Assembly: GCA_023439305.1 (NCBI GenBank) | Contig: JAEXOO010000003.1 | Coordinates: 1-64,000 of the forward strand | From: Pseudomonadota bacterium | Lineage (GTDB): Bacteria > Pseudomonadota > Gammaproteobacteria > Burkholderiales > Burkholderiaceae_B | Direction: 5' to 3' | Length of the DNA: 64,000 nt | Shown: piece by piece, positions 1 through 9,181 of the stretch | Layout of the letters: each line of letters starts with the position of its first letter | Position numbering within the stretch: the first letter of the stretch is position 1 | Translations under genes and position numbers: made by a program | The notes under the pieces: generated by a model | What the model saw: only the letters and a program-made list of their open reading frames with translations | The model's database searches: none | What the model was told of the DNA's origin: nothing

Positions 1-491
1 CAACGCGTGATCTCGCCGAGCTCGTCGCCGGTGTCGTCCGCACGCGCGAAAAGGGTCAACATCCGGCAACCAGGACCTTCCAGGCTATACGGATTTACCT
101 CAATCGTGAGCTCGAAGAGCTCGCGTATGCGCTTCCGTCAATTCTGAGCCGGCTGGCGCCGGGGGGGAGACTCGCGGTGATTGCATTTCATTCGCTGGAA
201 GACCGCATGGTCAAGCAGTTCATGAATGCGGCGGCGCGTCCGGCGCAGGAGCAGTCGCGCCTGCCCATCCTCGAAAAAGACATGCCCCAGCCGCTGGTTC
301 AGTCGTTGGGCCGCGTTTTGCCGACAGACGAGGAATCGTCCGACAACCCGCGCGCGCGCTCGGCAGTATTACGCGTCGCCCAGCGTACCGATACCCCGAT
401 TCCGGATGAATGGATGCGCAGCGCCCGCGAGCGCTTGCTGCAGCAGGCCGCATACAGTCGTCAGCCCGCGGGCAAAAGGGGGCGGCGATGA
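1..491 (+). CDS. rsmH: 16S rRNA (cytosine1402-N4)-methyltransferase RsmH, 5'-truncated
   Basis: This is the C-terminal part of RsmH (MraW), the SAM-dependent enzyme that methylates N4 of C1402 in 16S rRNA. The 5' part lies outside the window; the reading frame is open from base 3 to the TGA at 489-491. The segment HPATRTFQAIRI near base 60 and the later AFHSLEDRMVK stretch are hallmarks of the family. The stop codon overlaps the ftsL start, so the gene is translationally coupled to the division cluster. Nothing looks damaged. The identification is secure; only the missing N-terminus cannot be judged. Confidence 0.95.
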   Translation, partial: TRDLAELVAGVVRTREKGQHPATRTFQAIRIYLNRELEELAYALPSILSRLAPGGRLAVIAFHSLEDRMVKQFMNAAARPAQEQSRLPILEKDMPQPLVQSLGRVLPTDEESSDNPRARSAVLRVAQRTDTPIPDEWMRSARERLLQQAAYSRQPAGKRGRR

Positions 492-793
492 TGCGACTTG
501 TCATTACTCTGGCCCTGGTGCTCATGCTGTCGGCCATCTCCTTGGTCACGGCGCGCTATCAGGCGCGCGAACTGTTTGTGCAGACGGACCGCCTGGCTAC
601 CAAGGCGCGCGAACTGGATACCGACTGGCGACGCCTGCAGCTGGAGCGTGCCGAGCTGGCGCGCAATGCCCGCGTGGATGACATCGGCCGCAACGAACTG
701 CATCTGGTGCTGGGTTCGCCCGATCGCACCTTGTATTTGCAGGGCGGCGAGCTGACCTCCAATGCGGCGCAGCAGGGAGGCGCGCGCCCATGA
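488..793 (+). CDS. ftsL: cell division protein FtsL
   Basis: A 101-residue bitopic membrane protein of the divisome that forms the FtsQ-FtsL-FtsB subcomplex activating FtsW-FtsI. One transmembrane segment spans about residues 3-22, followed by a periplasmic stretch (about 25-75) rich in Leu, Arg and Glu with coiled-coil character. Two ATG codons lie back to back at 488 and 491. A purine-rich AAGGGGG at 476-482 sits 5 or 8 bases upstream, so 491 is equally possible. The sequence alone is weakly diagnostic, but size, topology and position between rsmH and ftsI make the call firm. It overlaps both neighbours. Confidence 0.88.
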   Translation: MMRLVITLALVLMLSAISLVTARYQARELFVQTDRLATKARELDTDWRRLQLERAELARNARVDDIGRNELHLVLGSPDRTLYLQGGELTSNAAQQGGARP

Positions 794-2526
794 AACGATT
801 CGGCTACCACGAGAATCCCGTCCTGAACGTGCAATTGCCATTCTGGCGTTCGCGCCTGGTATTGGTCTTGTTGTTCCTGGGGTTCGGTGCGCTGATCGTC
901 AAGGCATTGTATTTGCAAGGCCTGTCCACAGAATTTCTGCAGCAGCAGGGCGAGCGTCGCTACGAGCGTACCCTGGTGCTGCCCCCCATGCGCGGCAAGG
1001 TGTTCGATCGCAGCGGCTCGGTCGTGCTGGCGTCCAGCGTGCCCGTCCGGGCTATCTGGGCCATTCCCGATGATGCGCGCAATGCAAAACCCGACCAGAT
1101 CTCGCAGTTGGCCAAGCTGCTGGGCATGGGTTTGCCCGACATGCAGCGCCGCCTGTCGGTCGAAGACCGCAACTTTGTCTATATAAAGAGGCAGGTGGAC
1201 GTGGATACGGCGGCCCGCATTGCCGAACTGAAAATCCCGGGTATTCACCAGCAGGAAGAAATGCGTCGCTTCTATCCGGAAGGCGATGTCATGGCCCACA
1301 TCCTGGGCTTTACCAATATTGAAGACCAGGGCATCGAGGGCATAGAGCTGGCCTTCAACTCGGCCTTGTCCGGCACGCCGGGCTCGCGGCGCGTCATTCG
1401 CGACCGGCTCGGGCGCGTGGTCGAAGATGTGCGCGCCGTCATTCCGCCTACGCATGGCCAGGATCTGCACCTGTCCATCGACGCAGGTCTGCAGTTCGAC
1501 GCCTATACGGCCCTGAAGAAAGGCATGGAAGACGTCAAGGCCAGCGCCGCCGCGGCGGTGGTTCTGGACGTCAAGACCGGCGAGATTCTGGCGCTGGTCA
1601 ATCTGCCCACTTATAATCCCAATGATCGTGACGACCGCAAGGGCGCCGCTTTGCGCAACCGCGCCCTGACCGATACCTTCGAGCCCGGTTCCATCATGAA
1701 ACCGTTCACGGTGGCGCTGGCGCTGGATATCAACCGTATCACCACGGCTACCCAATTCAACACGGGCAATGGCCAGTATCGCTACCAGGGCAGCACCATC
1801 AGCGACGTCAGCCGCAATGGGGTGCTGGATGCCGCCGGCATCCTGCGCCGCTCCAGCAATATCGGCATGACCATGATTTCCGAGCGCCTGACCTCGCAGG
1901 AAATGTGGAACAAGTTCACGGAGCTCGGTTTTGGCCGTTCGCCTCAGGCGGATTTCCCCGGCATCGCCAGCGGCCGTCTGCGGCCCTGGGAGCGCTGGCG
2001 CCCCATCGAGCGGGCCACCATGGCCTATGGCTATGGCCTGTCGGTTTCCTTGTTGCAGATCGCGCATGCCTACACGGCCTTTGCGCGCAATGGCGACATG
2101 GTCTCCATGACCTTGCTCAAGCGTGAAGGCAAGCCAGCCAGCGTGCAGGTCTATACCCCGCGTATTGCCGCCCTGATCCGCACCATGCTCGAGGCCGCCG
2201 CCGGTCCTGACGGGGCGCGTTTGGCCCAGGTGCAGGGCTACCGCGTAGCGGGCAAGAGCGGCACGGCGCGCAAGATTGTGAACGGCAAGTACAGCAAATC
2301 GCTGTACCGAGGCTCCTTCGTAGGCTTTGCGCCGGTTTCCGATCCGCGCATCGTGGTGGCCGTCACGATCGACGAACCGCACAGTTCCAGTTATTACGGC
2401 GGGCGTATTGCCGCGCCGGTGTTTTCAGAAATTGTGGCCCGGAGCCTGCGACGCCTTGGCGTGCAGCCCGATGCGCCCATTGAGTCGCTGGTGGCCATAG
2501 GCCCCAGTGGGGAGGATGTACGATGA
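790..2526 (+). CDS. ftsI: septal peptidoglycan transpeptidase FtsI (PBP3)
   Basis: Class B penicillin-binding protein that crosslinks septal peptidoglycan in the periplasm and works with FtsW. The 578 residues show a short cytoplasmic tail, one transmembrane anchor (about 20-42), a pedestal domain and a transpeptidase domain. All three active-site motifs are present: SIMK with nucleophile Ser301, SSN at 355-357, and KSGT starting at Lys489. Length is close to the E. coli protein (588). The ATG overlaps the ftsL stop as ATGA, and its own TGA overlaps the murEF start. A full set of motifs implies an active enzyme. Confidence 0.97.
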   Translation: MKRFGYHENPVLNVQLPFWRSRLVLVLLFLGFGALIVKALYLQGLSTEFLQQQGERRYERTLVLPPMRGKVFDRSGSVVLASSVPVRAIWAIPDDARNAKPDQISQLAKLLGMGLPDMQRRLSVEDRNFVYIKRQVDVDTAARIAELKIPGIHQQEEMRRFYPEGDVMAHILGFTNIEDQGIEGIELAFNSALSGTPGSRRVIRDRLGRVVEDVRAVIPPTHGQDLHLSIDAGLQFDAYTALKKGMEDVKASAAAAVVLDVKTGEILALVNLPTYNPNDRDDRKGAALRNRALTDTFEPGSIMKPFTVALALDINRITTATQFNTGNGQYRYQGSTISDVSRNGVLDAAGILRRSSNIGMTMISERLTSQEMWNKFTELGFGRSPQADFPGIASGRLRPWERWRPIERATMAYGYGLSVSLLQIAHAYTAFARNGDMVSMTLLKREGKPASVQVYTPRIAALIRTMLEAAAGPDGARLAQVQGYRVAGKSGTARKIVNGKYSKSLYRGSFVGFAPVSDPRIVVAVTIDEPHSSSYYGGRIAAPVFSEIVARSLRRLGVQPDAPIESLVAIGPSGEDVR

Positions 2527-5303
2527 ATGCCGCAGCAGTATTGGAATGGCTGGCGCAGCACGTAGCGCCGACGGCAAACTTGTGCCTGGACTCCCGTCAG
2601 ATCAAGGCCGGAGACGTGTTTTTTGCCTGCCAGGGGCATGGCGGCGACGGCCGGCTGTATGAGGCCCAGGCTGTGCAACAGGGCGCGGTCGCCATTGTGC
2701 GCGAGCAGGGTGAACAGGCCGCCGATCCGGGCGTGCCAGTCTTGCAAGTGGCCGGCTTGAATGCCTTGCTGGGTGAAGTGGCGCACCAATGGTGGGGCCG
2801 TCCGTCCGAGTCCATGACCGTGGTGGCCGTGACCGGTACCAATGGCAAGACTTCCAGCGTGCAGTGGGTCGCTTCCGCTCTGAATCACTCGCAAGTGCCT
2901 TGCGGCACCATAGGCACCCTGGGCGTGACCCTGCCCGATGGCTCCAACCTGGGCGGCGTGCTGACCACGCCGGATGTCCTGACCATGCATCGCAGCTTGG
3001 CGGCCATCCGCGCGCAAGGCGGCAATGCCGTGGCCCTGGAGGCCTCGTCCATCGGGCTGGAGCAAGGCCGGCTGGATGGCGTGCGTATCGATATCGCTGG
3101 TTTCACCAACCTGACGCATGATCATCTGGATTACCACACTACGATGCAGGCCTATAAAGAGGCCAAGCTGCGTCTTTTCAGCTGGCCCGGCCTGCGCAGC
3201 GCCGTGGTCAATGCCGATGACCCGATGGGGCGCGAGCTAATCCAGGCGGGCCTGGCGGCGCGTGTCGTTTCGTACTCGATGAGCCAGCCCGGCGTGGATC
3301 TGTTGGCCGAGGACGTGCATACCGGCGCGGACGGCCAGGTCTTCGGTCTGGTCACCCCGCATGGTACGGCTCAGATCCTGACCCATCTGCTGGGCGAGCA
3401 TAATGTAGCCAATCTTCTGCTGGTGGCTGGCGTGCTGCAGGAAGTGGGCTGGCCGGTGTCCAAGATCGCTCGCATCATGGCCAAGCTGGTCTCTGTGCCG
3501 GGTCGTTTGCAGATTGTGGATCCCGTCGCCGCCGTGGGCCGTCACCAGCCCACTCCGCTGGTGGTGGTGGACTACGCCCATACCGGAGATGCGCTGGAGC
3601 GCGCGCTGGCCGCCCTGCGCGACGTCGCCAAGGTGCGCGGTGGCAAACTCGTCTGCGTCTTTGGCTGCGGCGGCAATCGTGACACGGCCAAACGTCCCGT
3701 GATGGGCGAGATCGCCGCCCGCCTGGCCGATGATGTCATTGTCACTACGGACAATCCCCGCTTCGAAGAGCCGGCCGAGATCATACGCCAGATCCTGGCC
3801 GGCATGCCGGGTACGCCACGCGTACAGCCGGACCGCGCCCGCGCCATTCTGACCGCTATCTGGAATGCGCATCCGAGCGACATCGTGCTGCTGGCCGGAA
3901 AGGGCCATGAAACCTATCAGGAAGTGCGCGGCGAACGCCATGTGTTCGATGATCACGACTGGGCGCAAGCCGCACTATGCTGGCTGCGCGGCGCTCGACT
4001 GAACAGCGATACGCGCAAGCTGGGCAAGGGCGATATTTTCCTGGCCTTGCGCGGGGAGCAGTTCGATGGACACGATTACCTCTCCAAGGCAAAGGAGCAG
4101 GGCGCTGCAGCGGCCATCGTGGCCGAGCGTGATCCGGCGGTGTCCTTGCCCCAGATCGTGCTGGGCGATACCCGTCACGCCTTGGTGACGCTGGCTGCCG
4201 AATGGCGGTCCCGCTTCGACATCCCCTTGATCGGAGTGACCGGCAGCAACGGCAAGACCACGACCAAGGAAATGATTGCTGCCATCCTGCGCGCCTGGCT
4301 GGGTGAAAGCCACAGCCTGGCCACGCAAGGAAATCTGAACAATGACCTGGGCGTGCCCCTGTCGGCCTTGCGCCTGACGCCCGAGCACAAGGCCGCCGTG
4401 CTGGAGATGGGCATGAACCATCCCGGCGAGATCGCCGTGCTGTCCGCTGTCGTGCGACCCACCATCGCGCTGGTCAACAACGCCCAGCGTGAGCATCAGG
4501 AATTCATGCACAGCGTCGAAGCCGTGGCGCGCGAAAACGGCTGCGTGATCGACTTCTTGCCACAGGACGGCCAACTGGTCATTCCTGCCGACGACGAATT
4601 CAGCGACTTGTGGGCTGGACAAGCGGGTGCCCGTCGCGTGCTGCGCTTTGGTCTGAGCGGCCAGGAAGATGTGTTCGCCGCCGATATGTTCGTCGAGCCG
4701 GCGCGCACGCGCTTCGTGTTGAATGTGGCCGGCGCCAGCGCTTCGGTCACCCTGAATTCTCCCGGCGTGCACAATCTGCGTAACGCGCTGGCGGCAGCGG
4801 CTTGCGCACATGCCGCAGGCGCACCGCTGCAGGCCATCGTGCAGGGACTGGAAAGTTTTCAGCCTGTCGCTGGCCGCATGCAGCCCAAGCTGCTGTCCAC
4901 CGGCTATCAACTGATTGACGACAGCTACAACGCCAATCCCGACTCCGTGCGTGCCGCCATCGAGGTGCTCGCCCAGCTGAACGGCCGCAAGGTACTGGTG
5001 CTGGGCAATATGGCCGAAGTGGGTGACAACAGCTCCGAGCTGCACGCCGAAGTGGGCGCCTATGCCAAAGAGCGCGGCGTGGATGAGCTTTTGACGCTGG
5101 GCGGCGACGCCAGCCATGCCGCGCAGGCTTTTGGTGCCCGCGCGCATCAGTTCAATGGCTTCGAAGACATGGTGGCCTATCTTCTGGCTCTGGAGCCGGC
5201 GCACATCCTGGTTAAAGGTTCGCGCAGTGCTCGCATGGAGCGCGTGGTGACCGCCCTGGAAAACCACTTCTCCAACCTGGAAGGGGCGACGAATGCTTCT
5301 TGA
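2523..5303 (+). CDS. murE-murF: fused MurE-MurF: UDP-MurNAc-tripeptide ligase and D-Ala-D-Ala-adding ligase
   Basis: One 926-residue cytoplasmic protein combines two consecutive ligases of peptidoglycan precursor synthesis. Residues 1 to about 487 are MurE, which adds meso-diaminopimelate: ATP loop TGTNGKT at 104-110, and DNPRFE from Asp410, the signature for diaminopimelate rather than lysine. From about 488 the MurF half follows, with its own ATP loop TGSNGKT at 573-579 and substrate-contacting SYNANPDS near 800. The frame is open throughout, with no internal stop or obvious second start, so this is a true fusion. The MurF part begins directly at its SDTRK strand and lacks roughly the first 20-25 residues of stand-alone MurF. 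The same fusion is reported in Bordetella pertussis. It overlaps ftsI by 4 and mraY by 11 bases. Confidence 0.96.
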   Translation: MNAAAVLEWLAQHVAPTANLCLDSRQIKAGDVFFACQGHGGDGRLYEAQAVQQGAVAIVREQGEQAADPGVPVLQVAGLNALLGEVAHQWWGRPSESMTVVAVTGTNGKTSSVQWVASALNHSQVPCGTIGTLGVTLPDGSNLGGVLTTPDVLTMHRSLAAIRAQGGNAVALEASSIGLEQGRLDGVRIDIAGFTNLTHDHLDYHTTMQAYKEAKLRLFSWPGLRSAVVNADDPMGRELIQAGLAARVVSYSMSQPGVDLLAEDVHTGADGQVFGLVTPHGTAQILTHLLGEHNVANLLLVAGVLQEVGWPVSKIARIMAKLVSVPGRLQIVDPVAAVGRHQPTPLVVVDYAHTGDALERALAALRDVAKVRGGKLVCVFGCGGNRDTAKRPVMGEIAARLADDVIVTTDNPRFEEPAEIIRQILAGMPGTPRVQPDRARAILTAIWNAHPSDIVLLAGKGHETYQEVRGERHVFDDHDWAQAALCWLRGARLNSDTRKLGKGDIFLALRGEQFDGHDYLSKAKEQGAAAAIVAERDPAVSLPQIVLGDTRHALVTLAAEWRSRFDIPLIGVTGSNGKTTTKEMIAAILRAWLGESHSLATQGNLNNDLGVPLSALRLTPEHKAAVLEMGMNHPGEIAVLSAVVRPTIALVNNAQREHQEFMHSVEAVARENGCVIDFLPQDGQLVIPADDEFSDLWAGQAGARRVLRFGLSGQEDVFAADMFVEPARTRFVLNVAGASASVTLNSPGVHNLRNALAAAACAHAAGAPLQAIVQGLESFQPVAGRMQPKLLSTGYQLIDDSYNANPDSVRAAIEVLAQLNGRKVLVLGNMAEVGDNSSELHAEVGAYAKERGVDELLTLGGDASHAAQAFGARAHQFNGFEDMVAYLLALEPAHILVKGSRSARMERVVTALENHFSNLEGATNAS

Positions 5304-6465
5304 ACTGGCGCGTTGGCTCTCGGATGATCATATTCGCGCCTTTGGTGTGTTCGAATACATCACCCTGCGCGCTATTTTGGCGTGCGCCACGGCACTGGCC
5401 ATCGGTTTGCTGTGCGGTCCCTGGGTGATTCGCAAACTTACCGAACTGAAGATCGGGCAGGCCGTGCGCGCCTATGGCCCGGAGTCGCATCTGCAAAAGA
5501 ACGGCACCCCGACCATGGGCGGCGTGCTGATCCTGATCTCCATCGGCGTCAGCACGCTGTTGTGGGCCGACTGGACCAACCGTTTCGTCTGGGTCGTGCT
5601 GCTGGTCACCTTCGGCTTCGGCTGGATAGGCTGGGCCGACGATTACAAGAAGGTCGTCAACCGCGACCCTGAAGGCATGTCCTCGCGCCAGAAGTTTTTC
5701 TGGCAGGCCTTGATAGGCACGGTGGCGGCGGTCTACCTGAGCTTTGCCGTGTCAGTGCCCGCCAGCACCGATCTGTGGCCGCTGTTCAAGGAATGGGTGC
5801 TGAGCGGCTTCACCATGTCGCTGCCGACGCAGGCCGATCTGATCGTGCCTTTCTTCAAGTCGGTCAGCTACCCGCTGGGCGTGCTGGGCTTTGTCGTGCT
5901 GACCTGGGCTGTGATCGTGGGATCCAGCAATGCCGTCAACCTGACCGACGGTCTGGATGGCTTGGCCATTATGCCCACCGTCATGGTGGGCAGTGCGCTG
6001 GGCATTTTTGCCTACGTGGTGGGCCGGGTCGATTACTCCAAATACCTGCTGTTTCCCTATATTCCCGGCGCCGGCGAACTGATGGTCATCTGTGCCGCCA
6101 TTGCCGGCGCCGGTCTGGCTTTCTTGTGGTTCAACGCTTATCCCGCCCAGGTCTTCATGGGCGATGTGGGTGCGCTCGCCCTGGGCGGCGCACTGGGCAC
6201 CATTGCCGTCATCGTGCGTCAGGAAATCGTGCTGTTCATCATGGGCGGCGTGTTCGTGGTCGAGACCCTGTCCGTGATGCTGCAGGTCACCTGGTTCAAA
6301 TACACCAAGAAGCGTTATGGGCAGGGCAGGCGGATCTTCCGCATGGCGCCTTTGCATCATCACTTCGAGGTCGGCGGCTGGAAAGAAACGCAGGTCGTGG
6401 TCCGTTTCTGGATCATCACCATGATGCTGGTCATGCTGGGTCTGTCTACATTGAAACTGCGATGA
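5293..6465 (+). CDS. mraY: phospho-MurNAc-pentapeptide translocase MraY
   Basis: Integral membrane enzyme that transfers phospho-MurNAc-pentapeptide from UDP to undecaprenyl phosphate, giving lipid I. The 390 residues form about ten transmembrane helices. Family signatures are present: DDYKK with Asp116-Asp117, NLTDGLDGLA with Asp219 and Asp222, and the HHHFE loop with His355-His357. The ATG at 5293 lies inside the end of murEF (11-base overlap), and the stop overlaps the murD start. Length and motifs match the family, so the call is certain. Confidence 0.98.
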   Translation: MLLELARWLSDDHIRAFGVFEYITLRAILACATALAIGLLCGPWVIRKLTELKIGQAVRAYGPESHLQKNGTPTMGGVLILISIGVSTLLWADWTNRFVWVVLLVTFGFGWIGWADDYKKVVNRDPEGMSSRQKFFWQALIGTVAAVYLSFAVSVPASTDLWPLFKEWVLSGFTMSLPTQADLIVPFFKSVSYPLGVLGFVVLTWAVIVGSSNAVNLTDGLDGLAIMPTVMVGSALGIFAYVVGRVDYSKYLLFPYIPGAGELMVICAAIAGAGLAFLWFNAYPAQVFMGDVGALALGGALGTIAVIVRQEIVLFIMGGVFVVETLSVMLQVTWFKYTKKRYGQGRRIFRMAPLHHHFEVGGWKETQVVVRFWIITMMLVMLGLSTLKLR

Positions 6466-7991
6466 ATGCTTTGAGCTTTCCTTCGATTCGCGCCGATGGC
6501 GTCTGGCTCATCCTCGGGATGGGCGAGACAGGCCTGGCTGCGGCCCGCTGGTGCATCGCCCAGGGCGCGACTGTGCGCCTTGCGGATACGCGCGCGCAGA
6601 TTCAGGGGCTGGAGGAATTGACGGCTCTCGCCGGCGTTGATCTGGATTGCCGCTTGGGCGAGCAGGCTCTGCTCGCCGCCAGCCTGCAAGATGTACATAC
6701 CGTCGTCATCAGTCCCGGCTTGTCGCCGCTGGATGCGCCGATCGCCGCTTTCCTGGCGCAGGCCAGGGAGCGGGGCGCTGAAGTCATCGGCGAAATCGAA
6801 TTGTTTGCCCGGGCCTTGAAGGATCTGGCCACCCAAGGGCAGGAAACCCGCGTGCTGGCCGTGACCGGAACCAACGGCAAGACGACCGTCAGCGCCATGA
6901 CGCGCCATATTCTGGAGCAGGCCGGCGTGTCGGCGCGTGCCGTGGGCAATATCAGCCCGGCCGCGCTGACGGCTTTGTACCAGGCGCTGAAAGAAGGTGA
7001 GCTGCCTCGGGTGTGGGTCTTGGAGCTGTCCAGCTTCCAGCTCGAGAGCACATTCAGCCTGCAGGCCGAGGCGGGCGTCGTACTGAACATTTCTCAGGAT
7101 CATCTGGACTGGCATGGCGGCATGGAGCCCTATGTTCAGGCCAAGGCGCGCCTGTTCGGCTTCTGCCGCGTGGCTGTGGTCAATCGGGACGATCCGGCCG
7201 TCATGTCCATGGTGGACGATGCGACGCTGGACTCCGTCCGCAGTTTCGGGCTGGGCAAGCCCGAGCTGACCGGCGACATGGGGCTGGGCCTGGATGGCGG
7301 CGTGGAATGGCTGCTGGCCAGCGATCCGCAGGATTTCGATTTGCCCGTGGCAAACCCTCGCCGACGCAAGGGCGACGAGGGTCCGGCCGTACGCGCCGCC
7401 GGACGCCTGAATCGCCTGATGCCGGTCGAAGCCTTGCAGATCAAGGGACGCCATAATGCGCTGAACGCTCTGGCGGCCCTGATCCTGGCGCGCAGCCTGG
7501 GCCTGGGTTGGGCCGAGCTGCTCAATGGCTTGCGCAGTTACAAGGGCGAGCCGCATAGGGTCGAGCTGGTGCGCGTCATAGACGGCGTGCAGTATCTGGA
7601 TGACAGCAAAGGAACCAATGTGGGTGCGTCGGTCGCTGCACTGCGCGGCCTGGATCAACGCGTCTGGCTGATCGCCGGCGGCTTGGGCAAGGGCCAGGAT
7701 TTCGAGCCCTTGGCGCTGGCGGCCCGCAAAGGGGTTGTCGAAGCCTTTCTGATCGGCCAGGACGCCGGGCAGGTGGCGGCGGCCTTGCAGGCGCAGGGCG
7801 TAGCGCATCGTTTTTGTGACGGGCTGGACGCCGCCGTGCGTCAGGCTGCCGAACAGGCGCGTTCCGGCGATGTCGTACTACTGTCCCCGGCCTGCGCCAG
7901 CATGGACATGTTCAAAAGCTATCACCATCGCGGTCTGTGCTTTGTGGCGGCCGTGACGGAGCTGGCTCTGGACAAAGGAGAGGCGGCATGA
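6462..7991 (+). CDS. murD: UDP-MurNAc-L-alanine--D-glutamate ligase MurD
   Basis: Cytoplasmic ligase adding D-glutamate to UDP-MurNAc-L-Ala. The ATP-binding loop TGTNGKTT lies at 135-142, and GRHN with the following LNALAAL opens the C-terminal part. At 509 residues it is about 70 longer than E. coli MurD (438). Much of the excess is a basic and acidic, Gly/Ala-rich insertion (about 292-320, containing PRRRKGDEG) just before the LMPVEALQIKGRHN region. The frame could be read from further upstream, but that would overlap mraY extensively; the ATG at 6462 gives the usual ATGA junction. Function is secure; the role of the insertion is unknown. Confidence 0.96.
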   Translation: MNALSFPSIRADGVWLILGMGETGLAAARWCIAQGATVRLADTRAQIQGLEELTALAGVDLDCRLGEQALLAASLQDVHTVVISPGLSPLDAPIAAFLAQARERGAEVIGEIELFARALKDLATQGQETRVLAVTGTNGKTTVSAMTRHILEQAGVSARAVGNISPAALTALYQALKEGELPRVWVLELSSFQLESTFSLQAEAGVVLNISQDHLDWHGGMEPYVQAKARLFGFCRVAVVNRDDPAVMSMVDDATLDSVRSFGLGKPELTGDMGLGLDGGVEWLLASDPQDFDLPVANPRRRKGDEGPAVRAAGRLNRLMPVEALQIKGRHNALNALAALILARSLGLGWAELLNGLRSYKGEPHRVELVRVIDGVQYLDDSKGTNVGASVAALRGLDQRVWLIAGGLGKGQDFEPLALAARKGVVEAFLIGQDAGQVAAALQAQGVAHRFCDGLDAAVRQAAEQARSGDVVLLSPACASMDMFKSYHHRGLCFVAAVTELALDKGEAA

Positions 7992-9181
7992 GCCTGTTCG
8001 CGGAACTGACCTCCGGCGTCAATGCCGTTCGGCCCGGCCGTACGGCGCTGCCCACGATAGACCGTGCGCTGCTGTCCACCACGCTGATGCTGACCCTGTT
8101 CGGCTTGCTGATGGTGTATTCGGCATCCATCGCCCTGGCTGACGGTCCGCGTTATGAAAGCTACGGCCGCTACTATTTCGTGATTCGCCACGGTCTGTTT
8201 ATCGCCGTGGGCACAGTCATGGCGATCTTCGCAGCCTCCGTGCCCATGCGCGTCTGGCAGAAGCTCTCCATTCCGATTTTCGTCCTGGCCATTCTGCTGC
8301 TGACCGTGGTGCTGATTCCCGGTATCGGCCGCGAGGTCAACGGCGCGCGCCGCTGGCTGCCGCTGGGCATCATCAATTTCCAGCCCTCCGAGCTGATGAA
8401 GATCGCCATGGTCCTGTATGCGGCCGATTACACCGTGCGCAAGCAGGAGCATCTGCAGACCTTTCTGCGCGGCTTCCTGCCCATGGCGGTCGCTTTGGGT
8501 TTTGTGGGTGTATTGCTGCTGATGGAACCTGACCTGGGCGCTTTCATGGTCATCGTGGCCATTGCCGTGGGCATTCTGTTCATCGGCGGCATCAATGGGA
8601 AACTGTTCTCAGCTTTGCTGGGCATTCTGGTGGGCAGTTTCCTGCTGCTGATCTGGCTCTCGCCCTGGCGGCGAGAGCGTCTGTTCGTCTACCTGGATCC
8701 TTGGAATCCGGACAATGCTTATGGCAGCGCTTACCAGCTCTCCCATTCCCTGATCGCCTTGGGACGTGGCGAATGGTTCGGCGTGGGCCTGGGCTCCAGT
8801 GTTGAAAAGCTGCATTATCTGCCCGAAGCGCATACCGACTTCATTGTCGCGGTGATTGGCGAGGAGCTGGGTTTTGTCGGCGTATCCGCACTGGTGCTGG
8901 CCTTTGCTTTCCTGGTGTGGCGCAGTTTCACGATTGGTCGTCAGGCCATCGCCATGGAACGCATTTTCAGCGGCATGGTAGCGCAGGGCGTAGCCGTGTG
9001 GTTCGGTGTGCAGACCTTCATCAATATCGGCGTGGTCCTGGGGTTGTTGCCCACCAAGGGGCTGACGCTGCCCCTGGTCAGCTACGGCGGTTCGGGCATT
9101 GTCATGAATCTGGTGGCCTTGGCGTTGCTGCTGCGCGTGGATTTCGAGAACCGCCAGATGATGCGGGGGAAACGCACATGA
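7988..9181 (+). CDS. ftsW: septal peptidoglycan glycosyltransferase FtsW
   Basis: SEDS-family polytopic membrane protein (397 residues, about ten helices) that polymerises lipid II glycan strands at the septum together with FtsI. Family segments include LMVYSAS in the first helix, RWLPLG followed by FQPSEL, the periplasmic loop with HTDFI, and the C-terminal SYGGSG. The ATG at 7988 overlaps the murD stop as ATGA; an upstream extension would lie inside murD. It overlaps murG by 4 bases, placing the lipid I and lipid II steps next to the polymerase. Confidence 0.97.
   Translation: MSLFAELTSGVNAVRPGRTALPTIDRALLSTTLMLTLFGLLMVYSASIALADGPRYESYGRYYFVIRHGLFIAVGTVMAIFAASVPMRVWQKLSIPIFVLAILLLTVVLIPGIGREVNGARRWLPLGIINFQPSELMKIAMVLYAADYTVRKQEHLQTFLRGFLPMAVALGFVGVLLLMEPDLGAFMVIVAIAVGILFIGGINGKLFSALLGILVGSFLLLIWLSPWRRERLFVYLDPWNPDNAYGSAYQLSHSLIALGRGEWFGVGLGSSVEKLHYLPEAHTDFIVAVIGEELGFVGVSALVLAFAFLVWRSFTIGRQAIAMERIFSGMVAQGVAVWFGVQTFINIGVVLGLLPTKGLTLPLVSYGGSGIVMNLVALALLLRVDFENRQMMRGKRT

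Noticed and set aside
559..2382. Long open frame (over 600 codons) on the reverse strand inside ftsL-ftsI
   Set aside because: It lies antisense to ftsI, which has all PBP motifs. Its protein is rich in Gly, His, Arg and Gln without domain pattern, a usual artefact of GC-rich third positions.
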